Source: Oopsacas minuta (lineage: Eukaryota; Porifera; Hexactinellida; Lyssacinosida; Leucopsacidae). From it: a DNA stretch of 64,000 bases. The notes under the pieces are model-generated. The model saw only the letters and a list, made by a program, of their open reading frames with translations. It was not told the DNA's origin and ran no database searches. Numbering within the stretch: the stretch's first letter is position 1; each line of letters begins with the position of its first letter. Made by a program: the position numbers and the translations under genes. The stretch lies in contig JAKMXF010000266.1 of NCBI GenBank assembly GCA_024704765.1, positions 496,001-560,000 on the forward strand, written 5' to 3'. Below are positions 23,701 to 32,003 of this stretch, piece by piece.

Positions 23701-26700
23701 TGTACTGGCTTATAGAATTTATTATAACTACTTTTTTCGTATCTCTTTCATCCTTCAGTATCTCGTCTAAGTGTGTGAACACTAATACACACGTTAATGA
23801 TCTGTCCTTTTTCCAGGATACAGCTTGTATAGACATTAACAAAACTCTAAGTGGTTCTCTTAGGCTATTTTGAAATTTAATATCTTTCAGGAGTTCTACC
23901 ATATTACACACTATGACGTGGAGACTTGAACTTGGACGGAACATATTGTACAGTGGTTGAAATATCTAAAGATATTCAAACTAATAAAAAGATGATAAAC
24001 TGGAGCCCACTTTGGGGCTTCGAGAACGACTAACCGACTAGTGCACAAAGCCCCCTCTGATTGGAATCTCGCATGGGCCCCCAACCCAGCATGCCCCTGG
24101 GACCTCTATACTAATTTTAACACATTCTGTTGGCCCCTGTTATCGTCCGTAGTAGATCAAGGGAGCCTATGGACCACAGGTTGGGAACCGCTAACATTGT
24201 AGTCAAAGGAAATTCTAATTTATCTCTGACAAATCTCTAAAGCAACTTGCAAAAAATAGTAATTTTACAAAGACAATTGCAATTGTCCTGACCATAAATT
24301 GCCTAATAATCGTTGTCATAGCACTACTGAGAGGCTGATGCACCCTATTGTATATGGTAACGTACTGAATCTCCTGAAAAATCCCAAATATCAAAAAGGG
24401 AATCAAGACGTTTCCAGAATTGTAAAGTTTTCGATCTGGTCTTCCATTCATATATCTTCAATCCTTGTGTCATTCTTTCAGACTTTTGTTGTATTGGTTT
24501 TTCTAATAACTTGTGTATTAGGCTAGTTTTCCCTGACTTACTCAGTCCAATCACAACTATTCTATGTCTGTTCCAAATATTGTTTGAATCGGATAGGTTC
24601 AATTGTGTTAGATATCTATAAGGTATAGAATACGTAAGTGTTTTACTTTTAAAAATTAAAATATAATACTCGCAATTATTGTGAAGAATTAGATACGGTT
24701 GAATCGGGTGTTTTGCCTTTATACGAGCATGACAATACCGGCTCCAACGCGTCGCCCCTATAATCCCTACAACCTATCACTAATAGACCATTAGCGGAAC
24801 ACCACTATATAAATACATTAAGCAGATTATACTGTACTAACGTTCTTATGTTAGTTAGACCGAGATCAGCAATATATCTGGGTGGCGAGATAAGCGGAAG
24901 ATTATCAACATTCAGGAATTTGAGTGTGTTGTTCAGATGTCCATTGAATACTTTAATCTACAGAATATATAGATTAATTCCTGAATAAATTGACACCAGA
25001 AATATTAAGAAATTTTACTGAAATATTTGTATTATGGTACTCACAGGATTATTTGATATGTCCAGATACTCCAGTAGCTTTAGACAGTCCAGTAATGTTA
25101 CTTGTATCTCTTTTAGATTGTTATTCTGTAATTGTAACATCCAAATTTGACATTTACTTTTCTTAAAGAAATCTTCGCCAAATAACCCGAACAAATCTTG
25201 AGAATTACTCGGTGAGATAGCTGATTTGGCGACTTTTAATTCTTTCGTGTTTTGAGTTTCGAAATTTTCTTCCTCAAAACCATAATTTTCCAAATCAATC
25301 GTCAAAATATTGTTATCATTCGCTAGTAAAATTTGTATTTTTGAGCCAAGTATCCAAAAGCCGGGTAGAAATGATAACCGATTATGCGAAATATCTAAGT
25401 ATATTAGATCAGGGGTAGTGTAAATTTCTCTTGGAATGAAGTGTAACTTGTTATTTCGCAGTTTGACTACTGAGAGCTTATGGTAATTGAAGAGATCTAG
25501 CTTTGGGAATAAAATAATTTGGCAAATTTTCGTTATATATTTCCAATATTGGTGAAATAGTTTCTACCTGTTTTGAATGAGAACCATGATGGGTGAAGGC
25601 AACGTAATTTCTTATTACTCCAATCTAATGAAAAAGTAATTGAAAATCGCAGTATATGTGTATTTACAATGCTGGAATTATAGTACAAATGCGGATTAGG
25701 AGAAGCAAGATTGAAGTAGGAATTTTCCCAGAATTTACATGTTGCACAGCGTGTTTCCACGTGTGTTTGTACTTAGTCGTTGTTGGAGTTAGATTTTTGC
25801 AAGGATATCACTAAATATCCCCTATATGTATGTCTTCCTACTTCACAGATTCTAATTTCAAATTTGAGTCAATTCCTACTTGAAGAGTAGGTGATTTTCT
25901 ACAGAAACTAGTTTTGTGATTTGGGTTCAATTCCAAAATTAGAATTTTGTGCCAAGTCCTATCTCGTACAAAATCGACATACACAATGGTATCTACTATA
26001 GGTACCATCCATCAATAGTTTATTACCTATCATTAGTCGTGGAATATACTGTGCTCTACAACCTTCTGTTTTCAACGGTTGCTCCATGTCTTGTGGTTCC
26101 CAGGTGCTGCTATACCTATTGTTAGTTGTATTAGCGTACATTGGCTGCATTGAATATTCATCTGGATTGATAGCTAATTTATTCGTAACCTAAAGTAAGG
26201 TATTATAAATTGGATAGTAAAATATCCCATAATTGAAGCTTAATAGTCATACGTGGTAAGTGTTACTGATTATCTTATCCAGCTTAACTCACCATACAGT
26301 ACTGAATAGCTGGAAATTTGTTAAACAAGCTCATTCCTGCTTGCTTAGCGAATTGTCCTACCACTAACTTTGTTGGATGGAAATCATTGTCGTATAGAGT
26401 ACTTGTAAGCTCGAAGCTGTTGTTACTGAAAGACCATCTGTAGACCTAATGAACATCCATGTAAAATTCTAGAATACGATCCTTTGGCTCGTCGCTTCGC
26501 GATGAACTCGGCGCATTGCGAAACGAGGTATCCATTAACTCTAAATTGACGGCCCCTTTGAGTATTATAATATAGCTATATTTAGAACAATGTAACCTCA
26601 ATTTTGAAATTTTACTTTATGTACCTAAAAGTAAACAAATATTCACAATATGTTGTTTACAATACCATATTCGGACTCAGCATACTGAATACCCCAGGAT

Positions 26701-29700
26701 AGTCGTTGAAAGTATGATTCTACCTTAATTTTGAAATTTGTTTACTTTATATTCATAAAAATAACAATAAATTTACATATGATTAATCCAAAAGTGTGAT
26801 AATCGGATTCAGCATGTTCGATATATTTAGTGAAGTTTTATTGAATTATATTTACTTCTTCGATAAACACAATAAATGCATAGTTATGCAACAACTTCAA
26901 AATTACATACCGTAAATTCTTTCCTTGACAACAGACAAACAAACAGACAACAAATGAGATCTAATAATATAGATTCTACAAGGGACATCCGACATCAGCG
27001 CGGGATATATTGACAACTCGTAAATATTATTTAAGCACCTTTCATCCAAAATTGCCAAATCGTATTATTTTTTAGCATTGGGTTTAGGGATACAATACGT
27101 ATAATACAATATAATAATCATTCCATATACCATACTTACCATATCTAAGTATTTTGCTTTCTCCGTCCCTTTCAGCTAAAAAGTAAAACAATCATCTTAT
27201 ATGCAGCAAGCCAGTACATAATAGCATATTGTTCCTCTGAGATTACCCCATTGTAAATTGTACTTCCAAGTCAACAACAATACACTTACCTTGTTTAATT
27301 TTTGTATAGAAACCAGGCTAGCTATATTAGTTAATATTATATTCTGATATCTGGTTACTATCTCAGCACTTCCAACTTCATAATAAGACAGAGATACTTC
27401 TTGTTTTATACATAGCTCCTACAGGATTATTATTAACATATAAATATGGTAGCTTTATTACGAAAACCGTATTTCTTACGTCTATTGTTTCTGTATCTAA
27501 TATCCTTGCTTCAGGATTTTCTAAGTGTGTTCCTATAAGTGTAATGTGTGCATCTTTGTTGATACGTTTACACTCAACTAGCCATGGTTGTATGTTTTTA
27601 CAGGGTTCCTTGGTAATGAGGTGAAATATATAATTGAAATATACAACATAATAGAATAATTGGTAAATTTATACCCACTCTAATGTTGAGGTCGAATAGA
27701 ATGATGATTATATCTGGTAGTGTTTCAGTGTGTTCCTCTACCAACCCCCTTCCTTCTATCTGCGAAATTGAACATATAATTTATTACCATTCTAAAAACA
27801 TGCTTTTTTTGCAAAATTCACTCTCCTTTGAACACGATAGAGTTCCCACCCGAGATAAACCCAATAATGAAGAAATAATTTTGGCTCCAAGTTGTTGATA
27901 ACTTAACAAGAACTCCAATACAAAACGGTCAAATGTAGAAAAGTCAGTGCTGCATTTCCGTATTTATTATGACTAAGGGAGGATCATTTGATAAATATTC
28001 CCTAATCAGCTGACTGGGTTCGTGATATGACCCTACTCACAGAGAACTTACGAAATTGACATGTATACTCTCTGAGAGGAGGTTGACTTGATGAGGAGTG
28101 ACTCTCGTGATTTCTTGTATTGCTCGTCTCTATAATGCAATTATGTGTAGTAATTAGTAATGCGTGATAAATACAATAATAATATCCGTATAACATATCT
28201 CTTCAAATTACCTAATAATCATTCAAAATAGGTGAAATAAATGCCAATTAACGAAATTCGAGATGATGTTCGTTCTGTAATCCGTACAGTTAACTGAATC
28301 ATTTTGTATTATATTTACGAGCTGAATACTCGCTGGAAATGAATTAAGCGAACTTGATGTGTATTTAAAGTAAGCTAACTATCTTATATGTCTACCTTTA
28401 TTACAATATTTTCTTTACTATATTGTGATTAGATTTTTGCTATCAAATTACATAACCTCACCAACACCATGCCACTCTCAACCTACGTATATTACACTTC
28501 ATGGGGCCTCTTCACGACCGTGTGGGGACATGTGATAGCAGGACATCCTGTTATGTACAAACCCTGGCGACACCTGGTCTCCACTGGTATCGGATTAGGG
28601 GCAGGTCACCTCATGCACCACTACGAAACTACAGTGCATAAACGCTATCTAACGATGATAGAGGAAGACGATGATGAAGATCTGTTCAGATGACCTGTCA
28701 GCTGATATGAACTTATTGTTCATTAATTATTGATAAGGTCGAGTATAATTAAATTTCTAATACCTGTAATTGTGTATTGAAATGTTGTCATGGCATGGGA
28801 ATGGGAATCATTGCATGTTAGCTAAATGGGGATCTAATTGAAATCCTATAAGAAATGAGAATGCTATGGAACAAATAGTGTTTGACCCCCAAGACTTAAG
28901 GTGCCATTGAATGTACAAAAGATTCACTCAATTATGATTTATAATATCCAAAATATAGCTATAACTAAATTTAACTAAAAGAATCCTAGGAATGTATTAG
29001 ACTCCCAATTTAATTCTATCAATTTTGAAGCATATTTCTGGCGAATTAATAACGTATCATCATTTTATGAATGATTTCGAAATACTATAATGTAGATATT
29101 ATCACACTAAAGTTACTGTTTATTCAGCGAAATGCTAACTAGAACATTTCACCGAATTTCAAGAAACAGTTCGCTTTCATTACGAAAAATGTCGACTCTT
29201 TTTAAAGACCCAATCGAGACGATAGTAAAAACACCACCTGAAGTGACATCACTCAATTATATACTCATATCAGGACGTGTATCAAGGGCCCCAGAATGGT
29301 ATGAAGAAGATGGGAAAACTCTCTTAGCTTTAGGAGTACGAACAACTTATTCTCGCATGAAAAAGGAAATAATTACAGAGAATGGGATCGTTAAATGGTG
29401 TCAGTACTTCATCATGGGTCAGCTACATCGATGTGTTTGTGGTTATAAACTTTTCGGAGAGAAGCAATTAGATTTGAAGTATATTTCTAATACAATCAAT
29501 AAAGGCGATAAAGTTATAGTGAAAGGCTCGTTAAGATATAAAAAAATGATTGACCGGGTCTGTAATGACAAAATCATTGGTGTTGATATTCTTGTTTCGA
29601 GTCTTATAGTAATTGAGCGTGGAGATGGTGATTTTGGTGATGGAATTCTTCACACTGAGGCTGGTAGTAAAATCAATATCGGAAAACTGAATAAAGGAAT

Positions 29701-30119
29701 TTTAACATCTGAGATCTTCGAGTATAAAGGCTAACCTTAAATATTTACTTATTTAAACTAGTTTATTCTTAAAGTTATAATCTATGTAACGTACAGTGAA
29801 ATTTGAGATGAGAGTTGTTTTTCCTGATCCTTGCGATCCCAAAATTAAAATGTTGTAAGGCCTAAAGAGAGAATTTGTTTACGAACACTAGTCATTTGGA
29901 TAGAAACACCAATTTTCATATATTATCAGTGCTCAAACTGCAATAATTCACCACAATTGAATCCATGATATCAGTGGTTCTCAACCTGTGGTTCATGGAC
30001 CCCTTGGTTGTCCACGAATGACTGCAGGGAGTCTACAGAATGTGTTAAAATTGATATAGGGGTCCACGGGTGAAAAGGTTGAGAACCGGCGCATAAACAT
30101 TCATAGAAAATACTTACAT
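8765..30119 (-). CDS. LRRK-like Roco protein: GTPase-LRR-Roc-COR-pseudokinase-WD40
   Basis: Reconstructed 35-exon gene; all phases fit and the total is 2125 residues. Coding exons: 30118-30119, 29795-29861, 28052-28129, 27679-27759, 27480-27608, 27290-27418, 27140-27175, 26293-26445, 26027-26189, 25568-25771, 25045-25496, 24842-24957, 24366-24615, 23557-23965, 23159-23286, 22878-23066, 17196-17388, 16897-17012, 16468-16677, 16165-16301, 15260-15425, 14899-15033, 14554-14824, 14289-14440, 14160-14231, 13959-14096, 13432-13617, 13337-13390, 12701-13016, 12117-12324, 11637-11835, 10947-11124, 10078-10414, 9591-9846, 8765-9232. COR through WD40 resembles LRRK2, including an FPGL motif and an APDLLIKDM segment just before the kinase. 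The family acts in membrane trafficking and cytoskeletal signalling. Five opposite-strand genes sit in three introns. The least secure joins are 26027|25771 (weak acceptor) and the activation-loop exons at 13.3-13.6 kb. A two-gene split near 25.8 kb is the main alternative. Confidence 0.75.
9847..12116. other. Introns among the WD40 exons
   Basis: The non-coding stretches between the WD40 exons of the LRRK-like gene are short and AT-rich. Apart from the inverted-repeat element at 11943-12108, nothing else is recognised. Confidence 0.4.
11943..12108. mobile_element. Pogo/mariner-type MITE in an LRRK-like intron
   Basis: A 166-bp element starts cagtcaac and ends gttgactg, with TA on each side as target duplication. 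The termini are imperfect inverted repeats (gtcatatctaag / gatataatggg). The same family occurs at 18405-18552. It has no coding capacity. Confidence 0.7.
12701..14440 (-). other. Degenerate kinase domain of the LRRK-like protein
   Basis: Exons 14289-14440, 14160-14231, 13959-14096, 13432-13617, 13337-13390 and 12701-13016. The fold pattern follows LRRK kinases: REAHSILKIS (helix C), VVKFIGVSFHPPACLLARSA (hinge), GSLKTLL, VAMQVVRGLFFLE (helix E) and FGFLLYELSTGWRPFEG (helix F). The catalytic residues do not follow. There is no glycine-rich loop or VAVK lysine in the N-lobe. The HRDLKPxN loop reads HIQLTSDT, so catalytic Asp, Lys and Asn are all replaced. DFG reads DSG, and the helix-F Asp is gone. 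About 110 residues of non-kinase insert follow helix F. It is predicted to be catalytically inactive. Confidence 0.7.
15676..16122 (+). CDS. MRPL43: Mitochondrial large ribosomal subunit protein mL43
   Basis: A 148-residue single-exon gene, nested on the opposite strand in the LRRK-like intron 15426-16164. It matches mL43 of the L51/S25/CI-B8 thioredoxin-like family: a start rich in Lys and aromatic residues (RKLIQLKRISFHYSK), then a GIRKYLDGDLVAFASKFPSVAIYL block, a PRIEAEYL strand, and the conserved RPSIQGNWHPF near the C-terminus (human counterpart NPSIQGQWHPF). The protein belongs to the mitochondrial 54S/39S ribosomal subunit. It is shorter than the human protein mainly at the C-terminus. 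The stop codon lies only about 40 bp from the next host exon, so its 3' end must overlap the host transcript antisense. Confidence 0.9.
   Translation: MSSLPFAELGVMGRKLIQLKRISFHYSKTFNASHGIRKYLDGDLVAFASKFPSVAIYLRQDDGEPRIEAEYLCGTKKTVPLKKYTPEKIKNELWKLRSESGINVGQIVRYWHTTRPSIQGNWHPFMFPFPDNSQYCIRDREDKINNLE
18120..20586 (+). CDS. POLD2: DNA polymerase delta subunit 2 (p50)
   Basis: Three exons, 18120-18364, 18763-19499 and 20195-20586, give 457 residues (human about 469). All junctions are GT-AG and in phase. The protein follows POLD2 throughout: YSQQYAQIYNARM near residue 40; an OB-fold with RCCIVGNIFKDM; PSVLRELSEDHHLIP; the inactive phosphodiesterase-like domain with LLLVSGLNVGGA near 188; MPGTNEPGNITLPQQPL near 280; LVTNPNSMSIDGRTLLG|TSGQN at the exon 2/3 join; and VPDFSIVNTCVLVNL near the end. 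It is the regulatory B-subunit that bridges the catalytic subunit to the other accessory subunits in the nucleus. An in-frame ATG at 18042 would add 26 residues with no family counterpart, so 18120 is preferred. The gene lies wholly within an LRRK-like intron on the opposite strand, and intron 1 contains a MITE. Confidence 0.93.
18405..18552. mobile_element. Pogo/mariner-type MITE in POLD2 intron 1
   Basis: A 148-bp element bounded by caatcaactccccgttatat and its inverted counterpart ending gtaacgggagttgactg. It shares ends and size class with 11943-12108. TA flanks the left side, but the right flank is altered. Confidence 0.65.
20841..20880 (+). repeat. Imperfect (GATTT)n tract
   Basis: A short gattt/gatttg tandem run just upstream of the NHL-propeller gene, in the gap between it and the end of POLD2. 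Confidence 0.55.
21017..22210 (+). CDS. Coiled coil plus NHL-type beta-propeller protein
   Basis: Intronless. From the ATG at 21017 it gives 397 residues; an upstream in-frame ATG at 20945 would give 421. Residues about 20-115 form an amphipathic coiled coil (KIISKVNLRREKLISQFRDI ...). The rest is a six-bladed propeller with NHL-type strands such as KPVRLSVDESLDLIAVTD, IYLFSLEGKYLNSFG, HPCAIKI, GCIIIGDKSGVIQVY and SPTGIFVRSNYDVIV. This is the tail half of a TRIM-NHL protein without the RING and B-box. NHL propellers usually bind RNA or protein partners. The second ATG is preferred because the upstream residues are not domain-like. It lies 430 bp after POLD2 and inside the same host intron. 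Function unknown. Confidence 0.8.
   Translation: MACNIQEPDEVVYVSDMEDLIHNTFDKIISKVNLRREKLISQFRDIQTQKNAIFQSIDQLKSARSILQEKLRINPLSAIQQRTTADIDGALANLQLEASIEHIFVCNEKNLDNALTRLGGFELQPNQYIAKSIPKFAFGADSKSSLRKPVRLSVDESLDLIAVTDSISKQIYLFSLEGKYLNSFGKDYFAHPCAIKIINHNEILVTDYQKEDMSLIQYERGKKEKFKLKLKLNERRCITSLDYDKNNNQIYATESITHSLLIFNKEFKIITDLNNLFLFPQNVVITDTEIYIQDHNNPCFHILSKYTLEFSRSLISRGLHLSTESPLSFTIDQKGCIIIGDKSGVIQVYAPSGQLIHTFAKKGTELGEVYSPTGIFVRSNYDVIVISNSPNYPIQVF
23557..24615 (-). other. Roc GTPase domain of the LRRK-like protein
   Basis: Exons 24366-24615 and 23557-23965. They show a P-loop GLSKSGKTS, a G3-like DFSGD in the slot where Roc proteins have DxxGQ, and a Roc-type G4 THLDE within VLVFTHLDEI. A G5-like VSSLTG closes the exon. 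The P-loop Lys and Thr and the G4 Asp are kept, so nucleotide binding is plausible. The missing Gln after the G3 glycine could lower GTP hydrolysis. Confidence 0.75.
23995..24195. mobile_element. Degenerate hAT-like MITE
   Basis: In the intron between Roc exons. The right end (catggaccac-like: ctatggaccacaggttggga, then accgct) is the inverse of the terminal motif ggttctcaacctgtggttca at 29972. The left end is rearranged and the region is locally GC-rich compared with its surroundings. Confidence 0.45.
24842..25771 (-). other. Leucine-rich repeats of the LRRK-like protein
   Basis: Exons 25568-25771, 25045-25496 and 24842-24957. LRR strands are visible: LDWSNKKLRCLHPSWF, LSVVKLRNNKLHFIPREI, LIYLDISHNRLSFLPGFW, QIWMLQLQNNNLKEI and LLEYLDISNNP, closing with LPLISPPRYIADLG, which resembles the LRR cap before Roc in LRRK proteins. 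About five repeats remain, fewer than in human LRRK2. The first exon begins with a Cys-containing lead (CATCKFW) of unknown role. Confidence 0.75.
26482..26982. repeat. Dispersed ~500-bp repeat, copy 1
   Basis: Starts with a GC-rich segment (tttggctcgtcgcttcgcga ...) and ends near atctaataatatagattct. It is nearly identical to 38014-38555. It lies in an intron of the LRRK-like gene; the other copy is in a UBE2Q intron. It contains internal near-repeats of a gactcagcatactgaat motif and no open frame. Confidence 0.8.
28469..28693 (+). CDS. Small membrane protein, possibly a complex I accessory subunit
   Basis: A 74-residue open frame. It has a short N-terminal hydrophobic segment (TSWGLFTTVWGHVIAG), a HPVMYKPWRHLVSTG loop, a second Gly-rich hydrophobic helix (GIGLGAGHLM), and an acidic C-terminal tail (EEDDDEDLF). 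Two short membrane segments with an HP...KPWRH loop recall small single- or two-helix mitochondrial inner-membrane subunits such as fungal and plant NUXM/NDUFX-type proteins of complex I. This is from memory and weak. Nesting beside a mitochondrial SSB is compatible but proves nothing. The ATG is in good context (accatgcc). Confidence 0.5.
   Translation: MPLSTYVYYTSWGLFTTVWGHVIAGHPVMYKPWRHLVSTGIGLGAGHLMHHYETTVHKRYLTMIEEDDDEDLFR
29132..29734 (+). CDS. SSBP1: Mitochondrial single-stranded DNA-binding protein
   Basis: A 200-residue single-exon gene. The N-terminus is a mitochondrial targeting-like presequence (RTFHRISRNSSLSLRKMS). An SSB-type OB fold follows at about 40-162: LNYILISGRVSRAPEW (strand 1, like bacterial and mitochondrial SSB NxxxLxGRxxxxP), then KWCQYFIMG, and INKGDKVIVKGSLRY (the conserved xKGxxVxVxGxL strand). 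The C-terminal 35 residues are unrelated to the bacterial acidic tip, as expected for mitochondria. Its role is to coat single-stranded mtDNA during replication. It is longer than human SSBP1 (148 residues) because of the presequence and tail. A second in-frame ATG (residue 20) could give a shorter form. Confidence 0.8.
   Translation: MLTRTFHRISRNSSLSLRKMSTLFKDPIETIVKTPPEVTSLNYILISGRVSRAPEWYEEDGKTLLALGVRTTYSRMKKEIITENGIVKWCQYFIMGQLHRCVCGYKLFGEKQLDLKYISNTINKGDKVIVKGSLRYKKMIDRVCNDKIIGVDILVSSLIVIERGDGDFGDGILHTEAGSKINIGKLNKGILTSEIFEYKG
29972..30091. mobile_element. hAT-like MITE
   Basis: A roughly 120-bp element starts cagtggttctcaacctgtgg and ends in the inverted form (ccacgggtgaaaaggttgag, then aaccggcg). 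These are typical hAT-MITE style termini (CAGNGGTTCTCAA). It lies in the inferred first intron of the LRRK-like gene. Related pieces are at 24170-24195, 31825-31875, 56775-56870 and 57465-57500. Confidence 0.65.
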
Positions 30120-30458
30120 TTCAACACTATATAGAAATATATTATAATAATTATCAAATTTTCTCTTATAAACTTTGTCGTTGTATAACTTCGAATCCAA
30201 AAGGAAAGTCCCGATTGATTTTTCCTATTGTCTTATATATCATGCCTATATTAAATTGTCTGTATTAGCGGAGAACCTGCTAGTATGCAATATGCAACGT
30301 GATACTATTACAGTCAATATAGTAATTTTCATAAGCCATAGAATATTACTTGTAAATTGGGCTTTACTCTTAGACTTCGAATTCACCTTTGCTTAATATG
30401 TATTTATGTAATAAATAAATATTCAATAAATTAGAATCCTTAAATATTTTATATTTTT

Positions 30459-31029
30459 GTGTCTAATCAACTCTTTTGAAAGTTGTAATTTTTGGAGATG
30501 GTGGAGTTGGTAAATCTTCATTAATGACTCAATATATAGAGAATAAATTCGAGACAGGTTACTATTACACAGTTGGAGTTGAGTTTTGAATAAAGATATA
30601 TTTTATCTTGGAAACTCATACACATTGCAGATATGGGATACAGCTGGTCAGGAGAGATTTAAGAGTCTAAGAACACCATTCTACAGAGGAGCTGATTGCT
30701 GTATTCTGACTTTCGCAGTCAACGACAAGCAATCCTTTGCAAATATTGATTTCTGGAAAAAAGAATTTTTATACTATGCGGATATAAGAGATACCAATAA
30801 TTTCCCTTTTATAGTAATCGGGAATAAGATAGATTTAGGACAGGAAAGAACAGTGAGTGAAGAAGAAGCGAGTATTTGGTGTGGCAATCAATCTATTCCT
30901 TATTACCAGACATCAGCTAAAACATCAGAGAATGTTAATATAGCATTTTTTCATGCATTAGAGATTTTCGCAGGTTCTGCGCCAGGTCAGAAAATTGAGA
31001 AATATCAATCAGTGAATTTATCTACCTAA
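30459..31029 (+). pseudogene. Rab9 pseudogene, 5' diverged and 3' identical to the intact copy
   Basis: A copy of the intact Rab9 gene at 33957. The start codon position is GTG and a base is lost just after it (tctaatca versus tctaaatca), so the frame is broken at once. The P-loop region GDGGVGKSSLM is still readable, but a missing T near 30585 (gagttttgaa versus gagtttttgaa) shifts the frame again and creates TGA. After that point the sequence is identical to the intact copy for about 440 bases, up to codons VNLS, and then it diverges again. Flanking sequence around 30250-30370 also resembles 33735-33845. It could be a shortened gene from an internal ATG (30586), but that product would lack the P-loop and could not bind GTP normally. 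Confidence 0.85.
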
Positions 31030-32003
31030 ACAGACTCAGGGAAAAATGAAAGAGATTGCACTTGTTAGAATCCATAAAATAATGAATGGTGTAGGTATTC
31101 CGCATGTACGTATAGTCGTATATGTATATATGTATACAGTCGAAAATTATAGCTTTATAAGACTTTAATATATTTATTGTATCTCTTTTACTATATTATT
31201 AAAAGTTATATAAGAATTTCTGGTATTGGTTATCCTAATACTTATAGAATTATGAGTGAGTTTATAGTTTTGTAGATATTATATCATAGATGTTGCTGAT
31301 GATCTTCAGGGAGTTCATCAAATTAAAATAATTACAATGTACAATGTATATCCGTAGTCACCAGAAGATATCTGCACGATCTTATTGTCTTGGCAAACTA
31401 GAAAGTACTTATCCACATTTGTCTACCGACTCTTTAGCCCATTTTGGACGAATTTGGACGATTATGGGTATTAATAATAAACAGCAAATTGATGACCTAG
31501 AACTATAGCTCATCAAAAGGTTTAGGTTAATTTTTGATGAGATTGAATCTAACCTTAATCTATGTATGATATGTTTGTATTCATGTCGAGTATTTTGTAG
31601 ATTTCAAATCGATGTTGTCGGAGTGTGATAGAATTTAATTTATTGCCTATCTACTTTTGAAACATTCTTTTATTATGTCACTGTCTAGACCAGAGGTATG
31701 AAAACATTTGCATCATATATCAAACATTTTAACTAGTAGTCACGTAAACAACTTGAATTTGAAATATGTGAAAGATCAACAAACCAATCCTCTAGTGTTT
31801 ATTCTAATCCCCCTCCATTTCACACCCTAGAACCGGGTTTCCAATCTTTTGTTGATCCCTCGCCCCTTCCCATAGAGGAGTCTATTGCGATGCAAAACTA
31901 TTTATTTCTTTTGCTAACAATATTAGTTTAATTGATTAAATATTTCAACATACTTACAAGAATAATAATAATAATCTTACTTCTCCTGTTACAAAAAGGA
32001 GGA
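31030..32003. other. Spacer with remnants of the Rab9 duplication
   Basis: The first roughly 250 bases resemble the 3' flank of the intact Rab9 gene and the stretch at 33500-33720 (repeated tttctgg/attggttatc motifs). Near 31825-31875 a degenerate hAT-MITE end is visible (gggtttccaatctttt). No gene is supported. Confidence 0.4.

Larger units (their letters stand above)
28130..29794. other. Host intron carrying two + strand genes
   Basis: Donor GTACGT after the P-loop exon and acceptor cattatag before the next exon, both in phase 0. The intron contains the small membrane protein gene (28469-28693) and the mtSSB gene (29132-29734), both on the opposite strand. The stop of mtSSB is only about 60 bp from the host P-loop exon. 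Confidence 0.6.
27140..30119 (-). other. N-terminal GTPase-like domain of the LRRK-like protein
   Basis: Exons from the split start codon to 27140. The protein begins MPYNILILGSQGSGKTT, an N-terminal beta strand and P-loop. It then has LPDIIIILFDLNI (strand before G4), PWLVECKRINKDAHITLIGTHLEN, with the THL-acidic G4 style of Roc domains, and a helical end. No clear G3 (DxxG) is visible, and Asp of THxD is Glu. The simplest reading is a second, Roc-derived GTPase module in front of the leucine-rich repeats. It is followed by about 100 residues (exons 26293-26445 and 26027-26189) that I do not recognise. Confidence 0.6.

Noticed and set aside
30175-30396. 73-codon open frame before the Rab9 pseudogene
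   Set aside because: It overlaps the duplicated non-coding 5' flank of Rab9 and starts from a non-ATG codon.
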